64,000 nt of DNA from Zeugodacus cucurbitae (lineage: Eukaryota > Arthropoda > Insecta > Diptera > Tephritidae), in assembly GCF_028554725.1 (NCBI RefSeq), contig NC_071670.1, forward strand, positions 66,997,001-67,061,000, read 5' to 3'. Positions 13,201-25,907 of this stretch are shown piece by piece; within the stretch, counting starts at the first letter, position 1, and the number at the start of each line of letters is the position of its first letter. The notes beneath the pieces are model-generated. The model saw only the letters and a list, made by a program, of their open reading frames with translations. It made no database searches and was not told the DNA's origin. Position numbers and translations under genes: made by a program.

Positions 13201-16200
13201 GTACTCTAAATATTGCATTGTATGCGGTGTCGATATACTTTTCGAATATTTTCATGTCTATCAAGGACTATGATTTTAATGTAATGTTTCGTTCTGGATA
13301 AAAACTGTATATTTTCAATACTTTCTTTAATATAATAAATAAAATATTAATTCAGAATTTTTATTGTCTTAAAGATACAAATTTATTAAGGAAGTACCGA
13401 ATTTTTTTGGGAGAATATAAAAACTCTGGCAATGGAACGTCATATCGGGCGAGTAATCAAGAAAAAAGTGCTTCCGCGTACTACCAACAGAATCATCTGA
13501 CCTGTTTAGTTAAGACCTTATACTACAACTTAGATAAAGTAAAATTACGTTTTTACGGCAAATTTTTTACTACAATACCGCGGCATTTTTTAACGGATGC
13601 AATTTTAAGGAAAATCCAAATCTTTCGAGTCCTTGTGTATTGTTTCTCGACGATCTATCCAAAAATTTTATCAAGATCGGAGAATTGATCAGCACCATTT
13701 AGCGGATTTAACTTCACGGGCGCTCTCTCTCCTCTCTTCTAATTACGGAGTTTAAAACAACATACACAGAGAGTAATATAATAGTGTCCAGCACCAATCT
13801 TGAATTTAGATTCCTCCTGGGCAAAAAAACCGTTTCTGAAATAAAAATAGTGAATTTTCCTATAAGAATATCTTAAATTCTCTTCTTAAATTCTCAAGGA
13901 AAAATGTTTATAGAAGAGAGCTCCTAGTATGTCATAGATATTGAGTATATTCAAATGGATTGAGAACCTTATACGAAGGATTTCTATTGAAATCTGGACC
14001 TTATAATAACTTGGTCTGATAAAAAAGGATTTAGATTTCTTAAATTCCATCAACTCTGATTCTAAAACCCACTTGTGCCGATTTTGGTATTACTTTTCGA
14101 AGTATACACTTCCGGAACATGTTGAAAACTAACTTTGAATAAATATGATTTTAAAAGTAAAATGTCAAAAGCTCACATCAAGAGGAGTTCTAGCTACTGT
14201 TCTGGGAACATTCAATGCTCGTATGGAGATATATATAGACTCGTAATAAAATTCGAGAGAAATAATTGTGGCTAGATGGAATATAAGTTTTGAAAAAAAA
14301 AAATTACTTCAAAGTGAATGACATACTTATTTTGACATTCAGATATATTTATCGGCTTTATCTTTCAATCAGAGTAAACACAGTTTAATAAAACAACAAC
14401 TTTTTGTTGCATTACCATTCTAGGTGACTATTGGAGAGTTACTTGAAACTTGATAATGGAGAAACGGTCACTATTAATCATACCTATTATTAGCAATTCT
14501 GAAATGGAATAACTGGACATGTCTCTCAGCGTAAATATAACCTATAAATTACACGTTGGCAACAACGTCCTATATTCTGCTTGTGGCAAAATGATTTGAA
14601 TACTTCCATCGCCTGCAAGCTAATGCTAATGACTCAATCAGAATTGGCAACAACATTTATCAACTTCTTGCCACATGAGTGTGTATAAATGAATGTGAAG
14701 TTGCAAGAACAGCAACAAGAGCAACAATACAACAGAAACAACAATAAAAAATCAACAACAACATTCGTAGTAGAGCAAAGCAATCGCATGCGTTCATTCA
14801 GCAATGCAAACTGTTGATAAGCGTAAAAGGAAGTCGGCAACATGCCACAACCAATCAAAGTGAATTAGCGACACGCAAAATGAAAATCATTTAAATTATT
14901 ACACATTGGTTGCACCAACTAAAGTTTGTTGTTTGTTTGTGTTTTTTTTTTTCTTTCTTTCATGCGCTACAACAGGATGCCTTAGCATGCAACAGAACAG
15001 CTGTGTTTGCACACACACAACAACTTGCCACATTCAAGCGAGCAGACGCCAACCAAAGCGAAACTACTTCAAATAAAGCAATTGCAACAGACAAACTACA
15101 GTTATTTGCTGTGAAATATATATATATATATATATATATGTATTTGTGTTGCAAATAGGAAGAATAACAACACCTGTTCACCTGTTCGCCGGGTGTCGAG
15201 TTGCATTTGACGTCGCCCGAAATGACCTCAAACTCAGAAACTCGGTTTGGTCAGCGCTGCCACAGGTCACGTGATAAGTGCCACAAATTGTTGCAAGTGT
15301 TTAACGGCCACTATTGCTGATGTTTTGCTAGTGAACTACCGTTGCCACTGATGCGCTTTTTAACTGTTGCATGTTCGTCATACGCAGCAATTAATGTTGC
15401 AACACCTACGCAGCGGTAAAATATATTTACTTCTATATTATATAAGCCTGTTAGGCCTTGCAACTACCTACATTGTTGCAACACCATCATTTTTAATTGA
15501 ATTATCGTTTACGCCGCTGACTTACTTAGCATGCGTGTGGCAACACCACATGCTGTTTTGGCTGGCGCATGTTGTTTAAAGCCGCACCAAATCCGTTTTG
15601 CAAGTTGTCATACAGCAAATCTTCGCTGAACATTGCTGCTGCTCAAGGCTAGAGGTGTGTTGGGGAGCCAATACACCGCTACTAGCTTGCGCCAAATCCA
15701 GCAAATGAAGAACTTGTTTCTATTAACGCTGACCGTGTTGCTGATGTAGATATTATCAGCATTTAGTTTTTTTCACGGCCATAATTCATTGTGGACAGCT
15801 CTGTTGGTGATCGCTGCGACGCTTTGCGCATATTAATCCCTAATTTTGCCTCTTGGGGATACATGAGTAAGTAAATTGTATAGTTTTTGTAAATATATTT
15901 AATGTATTTATTATATTTAATAACCAGAGTGACTAGCGTGCAGTACGAATCACATACGAATACCAAGTTCGTTGCGTAAGTCTTTTGTTTGTCGTCAGTA
16001 AAAAATAAAATTCAAAATAAATGTCTCGTTATGATTAAAATATTACAGAGATAAGAGAGCGCATCAATGTGAAACTATCAAAAAAACATTAGATACTCTC
16101 AGCTCAGCTTGAAAATAAGTAAAACTGCTCGAGGTCATCTGAGGTCAAGTTCGTTTCATTACAATACAAAGAGAAACAGTCACGAAAGGTCTAGCGGGGG

Positions 16201-16257
16201 GTCAAGGGATGAAGAATCAAGCATGGTTTGTTCTAGACATGTGCCATGATAAGTCAA
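10271..16257. other. Six kb of mainly unique AT-rich DNA, nothing recognised
   Basis: No transposon or gene similarity was found on either strand. A pure (TA)12 microsatellite lies at 15116-15139. CAA-rich simple sequence occurs at 14700-14765. Two AGGTCA half-sites in direct orientation with a 4-bp gap lie at 16132-16147. The 93-codon frame at 13407-13688 and the others here are AT-biased and unrecognised. Confidence 0.5.
15116..15139. repeat. (TA)12 microsatellite
   Basis: Uninterrupted alternating AT over 24 bases, flanked by unique sequence. Confidence 0.95.
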
Positions 16258-16850
16258 GTTTGTGATCTGTAGGGGTCAAGGCGGGGTTTAGGGGTTGGTA
16301 CTCTATCACTTCGAACTGCGGAGGAATGGTTTCGACGATTCAGCCCTGGTGAAAACGACACCATGGATAAGCCAGCCGGCGAAAGACCTTTGACGAAGAA
16401 TATCGATTAAATCATGGAAAACATCGAGTTTGGCCGGCATGTGATATCTCGTGACATCACCTAGGAGATGGGAGCTGGTCACCAAACCATTTTAAACCAT
16501 CTGCAGAAGGCTGGATACACAACAAAGCTTGATGTTTGGGTACCGCATGATTTGACGAAAAAAAAACCTTCTGGACCGAATCAACGCCTGCAATATGCCG
16601 CTGAAACGGAACGAACTCGACCCATTTTTGAAGCGGATGGTGACTGATGACGAAAAATGGATCAATGGACAATATTAACGGTCGTGGTCGTGGTACTGCA
16701 AACAACTGGACCCGATTACTGTAACAATTTTATAATGGGGTCTAGGGGAAGTATTCACCCGATTTTATACCATTTTGGGTTATCTGAAAAAGAACTTCAT
16801 CAAAATATCTTGAAAATGTATCAATATCTTCAATTGAAGTACTCATGAGC
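16258..16850 (+). pseudogene. Decayed mariner transposase fragment
   Basis: Reading from about 16303 gives LSLRTAEEWFRRFSPGEND, the helix-turn-helix region typical of mariner transposases. After two in-frame stops (around 16405 and 16460) comes HQTILNHLQKAGYTTKLDV, then the family-typical WVPHDLTKKN. A one-base change in a run of A near 16560-16567 shifts the frame into LLDRINACNMPLKRNELDP and MVTDDEKWI, which matches the first catalytic Asp motif (T-G/D-DEKW) of the D,D34D triad at about 16639-16662. Downstream similarity is weaker: short matches to the RSWS region, then GSIHPILYHFG, end by about 16850. The two later catalytic Asp residues were not found and no terminal inverted repeats could be identified. 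This is an old, inactive copy. Subfamily was not assigned. Confidence 0.82.
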
Positions 16851-18171
16851 AGTATATGGGGTTTTGAAAACTAATGATCCAATCTCGACAATTTTAAGAC
16901 GAGCGAAACGTGAAAGTCTCATCGGCACTTTGATATGATACGACGATACTTTAAATAATGAAATTAAAAGGTGAACACATTATACCAAACATCTGCGCCG
17001 CCAAAGCGTTGCATAAAAACGGCGTTGAAATGGGGAAAAACTCACTCACAACTTGTTGCAACGTGCAACTTTCATGTATGCATATTTTATTTCGAGAGTT
17101 TTTGCTCGCAATTTAATTGCCTCGCTTTATTAATTGTCTGTAGCTGTAATTGCGGGTATCGGCTACACTAACGAATGCCGGCTAACGAATGAGCCAGCAA
17201 ATGATGATAGAAAGAGGTGATTAAAAAGGAGTTTAGTTGTGCGCATTAGAATCGCCACTGAAATGCAGCAACTTTTTGTGCGAAATAAAAAAACGCATTC
17301 GTGGCATTGGCGTGTGGCAATAATTGTGAGCAGAGTGGCAGCAGAGAGGCAGCAGCAAAAACTAGTTGCACATGAAATGCATAAGTGGGGTGGGTATATG
17401 GCAGTGATGAGGGCAGCAGCAACAAAGACACTTAAGAGCACCTGTGCAAGCATCAGCTGTGACTATGGCTGTGGCACCAACTCCAACGAGCTCAACAATG
17501 CAATGCAACAATGGCAGTTTGACGCCGTGGCAACGTCAACAACAACAAGTTGGCAAACAAAAAAGTGTCTGTAAATAATGGCAGATATTATTAAACGACA
17601 TTTAATCAACATTCTCCGGACAGTCGAGCCGCCGCAGTGCAACTCACAAGTCGTCAGCGGTAAACAAGCCGTGTCAACAACTGCAACTTGCTGCACGGGC
17701 TGCTGCGTCGGCTGCCACAAGATGAAGTTATTAAAATTGCAGGCTCTAGCGGAGCGGAGGCAGCGGCGGCGTGCAGAGTTTGCCTTTATTAAAGTTACGG
17801 TTGTCATTGTTGTTGCTATCGCATCGTTAGAGCGAAGATCAACAGTTTTATTGTATTATAATCACTCTGTCATGTCAAAGCATTTATCTCTGCTCTGAGA
17901 TGTCACTACAAATGTACGTTTCCGTGGACCTCGGGTTGTGCTCTGCTGTGGAGTTAAATTGACGGGCGTTGCTTTCCACTTGCAACTACCGTTAAATTTA
18001 AATTTGAGAAAGAATAAATTCATGAATAAGCGAGCGATTTTTTATTTCCTGTTAAATGAGATCATAAAACTTAGCTGAGTAGCTGGTTAGGACATATGTA
18101 TCTAATATGTAATCGAGTTTCAAATGGACGAGTTTTAAAAATTATAACATTAGTGCCATTTAGCGTGAGCT
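16851..18171. other. Unique DNA with a GC-richer block, nothing recognised
   Basis: The part 17240-17800 is GC-richer and gives overlapping open frames of 96-114 codons on both strands (17163-17453, 17239-17574, 17463-17807 and 17578-17898). None has a recognisable domain, and overlapping frames on opposite strands argue that composition, not selection, keeps them open. Confidence 0.5.
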
Positions 18172-18990
18172 AGGTTAGATTCAATGATGACCCCTCGCGA
18201 CAAATGTCACGAAACGTCTCACTTAGTGAGCTAGTGGCGGCGGTCTATTGTGAAGCCTGCTAAGTTTTGATTGCAAAAAAGTCTTTTATATATCGCCGAA
18301 GCGTTTTGAGCCAATCACAAATTTCATTAAACCGTTAATTTCAGTCAATTTGCTTGGTTAGCTATAACTATAGATACTGAAATGTTTCAACCACAGTCTT
18401 GCGAACGCTAAATGGTTGAGGAGGAAATTACTGGATCTTTACTTCTCGCCTTCCTAACCTGGTGTACGACATGATTCCTAACCTCATCGCATGTATTCCG
18501 CAGTATCCAGTGCGGCCTTCCACTACTGCGGCAATGTGAACCTGTTTAAGATCAAATGGTTCTGCCGACCTCTAGAACACAAAAAAACAACGGAGCCCTG
18601 GTTCGTTCCCTGTATGTTATAGTAGGTGCCCTTTCTTGCGAACTCAACAGCTCAGAGATTGTGTTGTCAACTGATACTTAGAAGGGTTTGATAGTGAAAG
18701 AATGCTTCACATTCCTTTACTAGCTTTGAACACACTTTCAGTAAGCTCATGGTCATAATTGCCGCTCAACCTCCCTGAATCTCCCTGAAGGATGCTGCTC
18801 TTCAGTGCAGTTTATTTAACACCACCTTAATAGCAGACACCTCTGCTTGAAAGACACTGCAGTGGTCTGGTACCTGGAAACTAAGCTTGATATAGCTTAT
18901 TAGCTAACACTTCCCCTCCAGCAATGCCCCAAATACTCGATCCATCCCTAAGAAATCTAGCTGCACCTCCCACCCATCTACTTCGTCCTG
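18172..18990 (-). pseudogene. Decayed jockey-type LINE 3' end (minus strand)
   Basis: Read on the minus strand from about 18990 downwards, the sequence gives a degraded RNase H start with FQVPDHCSVFQAEVSAIKVV (complement of about 18825-18890). It then gives AAIMTMSLLKVCSKLVKEC (about 18705-18765), a short match to the VQVHIAAVVEGRTGYCGIHA region, and RLGIMS before the expected zinc knuckle (about 18460-18560). The 3' UTR also aligns to that of the 2422-3117 copy: CTCACTTAG and CTATTGTGA words at about 18210-18255 and a terminal CTAACCTA complement at 18172-18179. Several frameshifts and stops make it non-functional. It is the only jockey-type copy I found on this strand. Confidence 0.68.
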
Positions 18991-21599
18991 TCCACAAGTC
19001 TCTCGTGACCAAAGTATTGTATAATATAGTCTAATGATTCATTCGTTTTATGACTATGGATAGTGTATAATTAGTGTATAGATCTATTTTGTTGTTGTAA
19101 CCGGATATCACATTTCCGAAAAAGTTCTTAAGAATCCTTCCAAGTAGATTAGTCTAGGCCGAACATAAATTTCCTAAAATAATTTGGTGCCTTGTTGTAC
19201 GCCTCTAAATTAAAGTCTTTAATAACTAGTTCCTCTTCCTTGATTTGGAAGGAGTCTTCAAGTAGACAACAACTTATACACAATATTGTCTAAAAAACTA
19301 AAACCATTTCGGTGGATTCCTCTCTAGGGTAACATTATCCTAAACAAGAGCTTCAGATCTATATATCTAACGTTGAGACTTTCAGTCCTTCAAGTTTCTT
19401 TGGTTTACCAACACAGAAGAAATGCTTTCAGAGAATATTTGTGTTAATTAGAGCGGAGATCCTCAAATTCATTTGAAAGATCAACTTAAACATTCAAGCT
19501 TTATGTTTAGATAAGACCGTATTTAACCGAGTTTATTTCCGAATTGAGAACAGTTCACAACTTTGATTTACGCTAAAGTCCTGTACTAGGCGTTATGAAG
19601 TCAGAACTATATGGGCTACTAAAACGGAATGCAATACTGAGGAATGAGTAATGCAAATGAGGCTTCTAACTCGGACTTCGTTCCAAAGCTGCAAGACGGG
19701 ATTTATAATTTTCACATTACAATTCACCCGTGCCTGTTTGTTTGTTTGTTTATGCTAGAGACATGCTGGTGTATAAAATATTCCGCATAAATATCTGCGT
19801 TTTACGAGCTGGTTATGGCATCACATGCAATTATAATTGCTTGTACGAGTACTAAGCGACGATCGCGTGCCAAACATGTCGCACACATGTTAAATTATTA
19901 TTGCCTTGATTTGGTTGCCACACGGCGGCGGCCTTAACGACGACAACGACAACGCTGCGGCACATTGGCACGCGGTGGCAAGCAGGCTGACTGCAACATT
20001 AAAATCTCACCTACATGCGGCATGGATACCACGATTTAATGTGTGAGAGAGAGTGGGGTGGGGTGTGGTAAAGTAAGTGAAGCAAAACGAAGCAGATGAA
20101 CAGACGAGGCGACTGCCTGCCTTATCGTGCAACAAGATCGGCAACGACCGCTGCAACTGATAGCGCAAACGAGTGATCTAATATCAATTCAGCCGCCTCA
20201 GCAAATGTTGCAACAGCCACTATCTCAGCGGCAAGCCACAACTGTGTTGCTTAAGTATGCGCTGCGCATAACAAAACCGCATAGCATAGCAAATCGCTGC
20301 AGCGCAGAGCATAGCATAGCAAATAAGTAAGTAGCGAGTGCAGTTTTGTTGCCATTGACAGACGGACTTGTGTTTGCGATGGCAGCGAGTGACAGCGGCG
20401 ATTGCTTACAGTCTCCTCACAGCATGCCGCTGCCACATAGCTAGCGGTGGCAGCAACAGTTGCTGGGACGCAGCGATTGCCGCTACTAAGCTTAAGTTAT
20501 GTCGGGCAGCAGCATCCTTGCACTTGCTACATGCCACTTGCCGCTTGCAACCTGCAACCGGCGACTTGTTAACGCTGCCGCATCGCACATTTACGCTTAT
20601 GCTGACAGACTGTGCAACATTTTAGCAAGTCAACGAGGCGTTTATATGCCCCTCATTCATTCGGCTGCTGACGTCAAAACAGCCGTTTAAAGTTGTTGCA
20701 CCTTAAGTTGCACGTTTTGCTTTTTTTGTTCGCGTTTGCATTCAGCTGACTTTGATCTTGTTCTCTCTGGCATGGGTTGCTTTGCTTCCTTTTTTGCAAA
20801 AGGTAAAGTATGCTATCAAATCAACTTAGTCACCTAGAAAGCACAACTTTATCGCTTGCCACTAATGGCGACTCGTTAAGTGCACTAATTAGTTGCTGCT
20901 CGCTTGTAATGGGGCACGCGGCGGCTGGCAAGAAAAAAATCAAAATAGCAGCGCAGCAATGCCTTTAAACAGGTTAATTGATTGTCGCTAAAAAGCGTTG
21001 CTGTTTAGCTCTTCATCAAATCAAATCTGTGATTGCTGTGCCGCATAGTCAACGGTAGCCAAGTTGCAACACCAATAAATCACAGTTATGCCCCAGGGTT
21101 GCCTTATGCGTAGTTTTGCTTTATTTATTTATTGGAATGCAGCCACTACTCACCACTATCTTGATAAATATAATTTATGTCGGCCGATTGTCCGCAGTTG
21201 CAGTGTCGTTTCATGTTATTTTTCCAAGGAAAAACTTGAAGTGACATTCTTGTAAAAGGCACAAATTCTTACCCAAATGTCAATTGCGCGCACATTGAAT
21301 GACATTTGATGTGCCAGGGTTGATATGAAAGCACCGTAACATAGCGGTATGTACGAGCATATGCTAGCGAATGACCGAGTTTCTCGAAGACAGTTATGCC
21401 GGAAGGTATACAACAGAGGTTCACCTTGAGTTATTAGTGTGTGTCTTAATATTGAATCACTCATATAGCCCAACAGTTCCCGAGCTACAGATTATTCTTA
21501 CAAATACAGTATTGTGAAAGAGAGACTCCATCTCTATAATACTACTGTTGGGCAGACAGATGAACTAAAGTTCATTTCTTAGTTTTGAAGATCTTGCTC
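18991..21599. other. Unique DNA with a GC-richer block, nothing recognised
   Basis: The first kilobase is plain AT-rich sequence. The part 19900-20700 is GC-richer, with many GTTGCA, TTGCCAC and TGCCGC words and open frames of 60-85 codons on both strands, none recognisable. A (TTTG)4 run sits at 19737-19752. Confidence 0.5.
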
Positions 21600-22130
21600 A
21601 TCAAGACATTCATTCAAACAGAAGTGCTTCCAATTAAGGTAACCGTAGATGAACTGCTCCGAAGTGTAGCCTTCATCAGGGAGGTGAGTATCCTCTCCGA
21701 TAGCAAAGCGGCAATTATGGCCCTGAGCTCGCTGAAGCTAGTTAAGGTATCTCAAGTTATTATAGATAGCGTTGAGCTATTCCACTATCACACTCGTCTG
21801 GGTGCCGGGTCACAGCGGAATCTCTGGGAACTGCACAGCGGATGAGCTCCCAAGAGGTCACCCGTTGTCCTATTTCACCATGTTGGCAACGAGTCGTGGC
21901 TTCGCTGTCCTTTTGGTCTCCAGCACTGGATATCTCGCGAATTTGGCAAAGGGTGGTTAGCAACTAAAACCTGCTCGGTTGCGAAATACCTTTGGCCCAA
22001 AATAGAACGCAAGAGGTCGGCGAAACTACGTGCACTCAAAAAAGTTCAACTTGCCGCAATAGTGGGAGAACTCACAGTACACTGCGGAGTAGGCAGTCCT
22101 TTATTATTACCTCTGTATCAGGACCAATGT
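21600..22130 (+). pseudogene. Decayed jockey-type LINE RNase H fragment
   Basis: The first frame reads FIQTEVLPIKVTVDELL then VSILSDSKAAIMALSSLKLV, which matches the RNase H FQAEV (Glu) and SDS-AAI (second Asp) motifs that the 2422-3117 copy lacks. A frameshift near 21780-21800 moves the reading into LVWVPGHSGISGNCTADEL, the catalytic His and final Asp region (21787-21850). A further match, KKVQLAAIVGELTVHCG, follows at about 22040-22088 before similarity is lost. The multiple shifts mark it as an old copy. No target-site duplication was found. Confidence 0.75.
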
Positions 22131-24399
22131 TATAAGAGCAATCGATTGATACTTTTGGTCCTTTTCGGAATAATCAGCAAGCCCTTCGTTCTAAAGATGT
22201 TTCAGTATTGGATAAAGGTATATAGCTTATTTTAGATTATAAATCTCGTGAGATACTTTGAGATTCCCAATTAAAATATGGATATTTTCAGAGTACTTTT
22301 CCCCTCAGATATTTAGAAGGGAAGACAAACCTAAACGATTTACCTTTGACGAATATCCACGAGTGAATTTCAGTGAAAAGTTAATATCACTTTATATAAC
22401 GGTATTTTATGTTCAACATAATAAAATACGAAATCGAAAAGCTGAAGTCCAATTTACCTTATATAACCCAGTTACTAAATACCACCAGAACCACCACTCA
22501 TACTTTAAGTATGACTCAAGTGCATAAATAAACAATTTGTGAAAGCTCAAACAAACAACAAATAACAACATAAATATTTAATCATTACGACTTTCAGAAT
22601 TTTTTTAAGACTCTTCGAGACGAAAACAAACCCCCATCCACCAGCCTTCCCGCACCGCTGAAAAGGTTCAATAACCGAGAACAATTGCGGTAAATTGTAG
22701 ATTTCAAGAAGCATTTAATAACAATAGCAATCGAGCTCACAGAACTCACAGAACAATACACTCCGAAACAATCTAATATTTGTTTTCAATATTACGCAGC
22801 CAACTATTTATAATAATAACTACAAAGCAACCTTAGCAACTTAGAACAAAACATATCGGTAAAATACATTTATTTTCCATGCAAAAAAGTCAAATGGATC
22901 CTTTTTGTTTCGAACCCATACATAGCACGGGTGATTCTCATCTGACTCGTTTCGAACAATTGAACACCGTTACAGTTTTGAAAGCATCGAACAATGCCAC
23001 GGAACTATGCTAAACTGAATTATGATTGAGAAGCTGGGACTTACTTTTGTCACAATTAACTATTATTAAACGCACCACCACATACAGACAGTTGATAAAA
23101 AAAACAACTCAACGTCCAACTTATGCAAATGAAGGTATTATTTAAGTATTAGCCTCAACACAATGAGATTAATAAATTTTGCAAAAGCCACCGACCTGTT
23201 CGATACGGCCATTTCGGTTGTCTAATGAAAATATTAACAGCTCGCGTCCGGCTATTTGCCGATGATTTAAGCAAAATGAAGTCGCTTACATACACACAGC
23301 GACCGTCTCTTTTGCTGATAGTAAAGAGTGTTAACAAATGGGCAGCTGGGCTGATAGTGTCGAATTCGTGTGGAATTTGAATATCACGCTTTTGTGTTTG
23401 GCGAATATTTACGTGGCGTGGCGAAATGATTTCGTTTTCATCGACATTTCTATTATGTTCCACGGGAGTTGTGTGAGTTTTTGCTATGCACGGTGGTTTT
23501 ATTTTGAGACCTTACACTGAATAAACTCAAAAACTCTAGTTTTTGGTAGAAGATACGAATTTTGGCTTCGAAATCATGACCCAATCAGAGGTAAAACTAA
23601 TTTTAGAGTCTAGACCCAGATGATCGTAAAGTTCGATTTTCTGGTATAAAATAGTTGGTGGAGCAAATTTTTATATACTTAGCTTTAGTCCAAAATTATC
23701 CGGAAATATATCTTATCGCTGCGGTCTCTTAACTATCTAGTAACCTCTCTCTCAGTGAATTCTGCAAACTTAATTGTATTAGAAAGGATACATCAAGCAC
23801 TCTGAATTTCTCGTAAACTGACAACATCAACCAAAGGTTCAGTTCTTACTTCCATTCATTTACTGATAACTCTACTAATTGAAATCACTCCTACGCACAG
23901 CAATCAGTCAAATAAGTTACTAAAAAATCCATTTCTTAATCCTTAATAAACTTATTTCCAACTCTCAGGCGAATATTTTAAAAATATATTTGAGAAAATC
24001 CATTAAATTGACCAAATTAGTCAATAACATGTTCAAACTGTCAAGCTAATTGAAGCTTAAAAAATTATGTAATGAAGGAAGTATGAAGGATATGAAGACC
24101 TAGTAATATGGACTCTATATGTATGCAAAATATCTTAATTAGCTATATAAAACACCGTCTTAAACATAGTATACGTTTAATGGACTCAATTAGTACTAAT
24201 GCGTATAGAATTGTTTGTGATTTTTATGACGAAAAAATAACTTAAAATATACGCTTTTAGGCAAATAAAATATATTAAATCACAGTCCATTTCATTAGCA
24301 AAGTTTATTATATGTATTTCGACTAAATTTTGTTGACATTTCATTTCTGTCTGGTTCTGGTTTCTGTCTTCATATTATTGATGTGCTGTTGGTTTTACT
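22131..24399. other. AT-rich unique DNA, nothing recognised
   Basis: No coding similarity, repeats or mobile elements were recognised on either strand. Open frames (for example 89 codons at 22258-22527 and 102 codons at 23155-23463, minus strand) are AT-biased with no known motif. Confidence 0.5.
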
Positions 24400-24749
24400 A
24401 CTGAAAAATAATTTTCCTTTCACTTAATTGAAAAGGCATTGCAGATTCATGCGGAAATTAATGCAAATTTAAGCTAATTAAATGGCTATTAAGTTTTTAA
24501 TTGTTTTCAATTAATTAAACTTAATTGCAAAGTTTTGTTTAATTACAATTTAGTTAAATTCGCTGTTAAATACAACAAATTAATCATAATTGTCAATTAG
24601 TTAATTGAATGCGAATTAAATTTTTTATAATTTTCAATTAGTAAATTGCGCAATTATAATATAAATTTTGTAATAATTAATAAGTAAAATAATGAAAATT
24701 TTTGAAATGCAAATTAAACTATCAATTTGAACAGAATTTATAACATTTT
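24400..24749. promoter_or_regulatory. Dense TAATTA/CAATTA cluster, possible homeodomain-binding region
   Basis: Across about 320 bp the sequence is packed with TTAATT, CAATTA, TAATTA, TTAATTAA and TAAATT words (for example 24425-24435, 24475-24525, 24540-24560, 24585-24615 and 24635-24665). The same texture resumes after the LINE insertion at 25903-25945, so the original cluster was about 370 bp before being split. TAATTA and CAATTA are the core sites of Antennapedia-class and related homeodomains. Binding or enhancer activity is inference, since any TTAA-rich low-complexity DNA would also score. Confidence 0.3.
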
Positions 24750-24760
24750 AATTACCAGTT

Positions 24761-25896
24761 TCTTATTCACTGGTTATTCGTTTTTATGTGGTGGGTCCCA
24801 AGCCCTACGCACAACCGCATAAGCGGGATTCGCCTTCTCACTTTAGCTCGCTTCCAGACGGATGTCTGTTGGCTACCCAGAGGATACTTGGTCTAAGACC
24901 GGAAGTTGTGAGCTGCTTGAGCCACATGTAAAAGAATCGTTCCTGGCCACTCCCAAGTGAATGGCAGTCAGAAACTTTCCTCACTTACGTGAACTTCTAC
25001 ATATGACTCCATCCTCCCAATCAAATAGAGAAGGTACAATCTTCTACAAGAGTGTACAGCTCCTGGCGTACGCCGATGATATTGATATCATCGGAAACAA
25101 CACCCGCGCCGTTAGTTCTGCTTTTTCCCGCCTGGATAAGGAAGCGAAGCGAATGGGTCTGGTGGTGAACGAGGACAAGACGAAATATCTCCTGTCATCA
25201 AACAAACAGTCAGCGCATTCGCGTCTTGGCTCCCACGTCACTGTTGACAGTCATAACTTTGAAGTTGTAGATAATTTCGTATACCTAGGAACCAACATTA
25301 ACACCGATAATAATGTCAGCCTTGAAATCCAACGCAGAATCACTCTTGCCAACAGGTGCTACTATGGACTGAGTAGGCAATTGAAAAGTAAAGTCCTCTC
25401 TCGACGAACAAAAACTAAACTCTACAAGTCCCTCATCATTCCCGTCCTACTTTATGGTGCAGAAGCGTGGACGGTGTCAACATCCGATGAGACGGCACTA
25501 GGAGTTTTCGAGAGAAAGGTTTTGCGGAAGATTTACGGTCCCTTAAACATTGGCAACGGCGAATACCGCAGAAGATGGAATGATGAGCTGTATGTGTTGT
25601 TCGACGACATAGACATAGTCCAGCGAATAAAAAGACAGCGGCTACGCTGGCTGGGTCATGTTGTTCGAATGGATGAAAGTGCCCCAGCTCTGAAAGTTTT
25701 CGATGCAGTACCCGCTGGTGGAAGCCGAGGAAGAGGGAGACCTCCACTCCGGTGGAAGGACCAGGTGGAGAAGGACCTGTCTTCACTTGGTATTACCAAT
25801 TGGCGCCAAACCGCCAAAAGGAGAGATGCGTGGCGCACTGTTGTGGACTCGGCTATAACCGCGTAAGCGGTTTCTACGCCAGTTAAGAAGAAGAAG
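24761..25896 (+). mobile_element. RTE-like LINE fragment with an 11-bp target-site duplication (copy A)
   Basis: An exact direct repeat, AATTACCAGTT, at 24750-24760 and 25897-25907 brackets the insertion. The 3' end has a very short UTR (about 25 bp after the TAA) and finishes in an AAGAAGAAGAAG microsatellite, the tail style of RTE-like LINEs. The first 270 bp (24761-25027) do not encode reverse transcriptase and probably derive from the element's 5' region, so a large internal deletion is likely near 25020-25030. Three other shorter copies occur in this window (44924-45112, 57160-57782 and 60663-61157), all in the same orientation. The exact clade (RTE/BovB type or a relative) is not settled. 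Confidence 0.82.
25028..25866 (+). pseudogene. C-terminal half of an RTE-like reverse transcriptase (copy A)
   Basis: The frame 24961-25866 is open, and its LINE-like part starts at GTIFYKSVQLLAYADDIDII, which contains the YADD (F/YxDD) catalytic motif of reverse transcriptases at about 25065-25080. It continues through MGLVVNEDKTKYLL, FVYLGTNINTDNNVSLEIQRR, the YYGLSRQLKSKVLSRRTKTK thumb-like segment, VLLYGAEAWT, FERKVLRKIYGP, RLRWLGHVVRMDESAPALKV and RGRGRPPLRWKDQVEKDL, ending in WRTVVDSAITA plus TAA. These motifs are characteristic of insect endonuclease/reverse-transcriptase LINE proteins. The endonuclease and the finger and palm motifs before YADD are missing, so the product could not be active. 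It is the least damaged of the four copies and has no internal stop. Confidence 0.85.
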
Positions 25897-25907
25897 AATT
25901 ACCAGTT

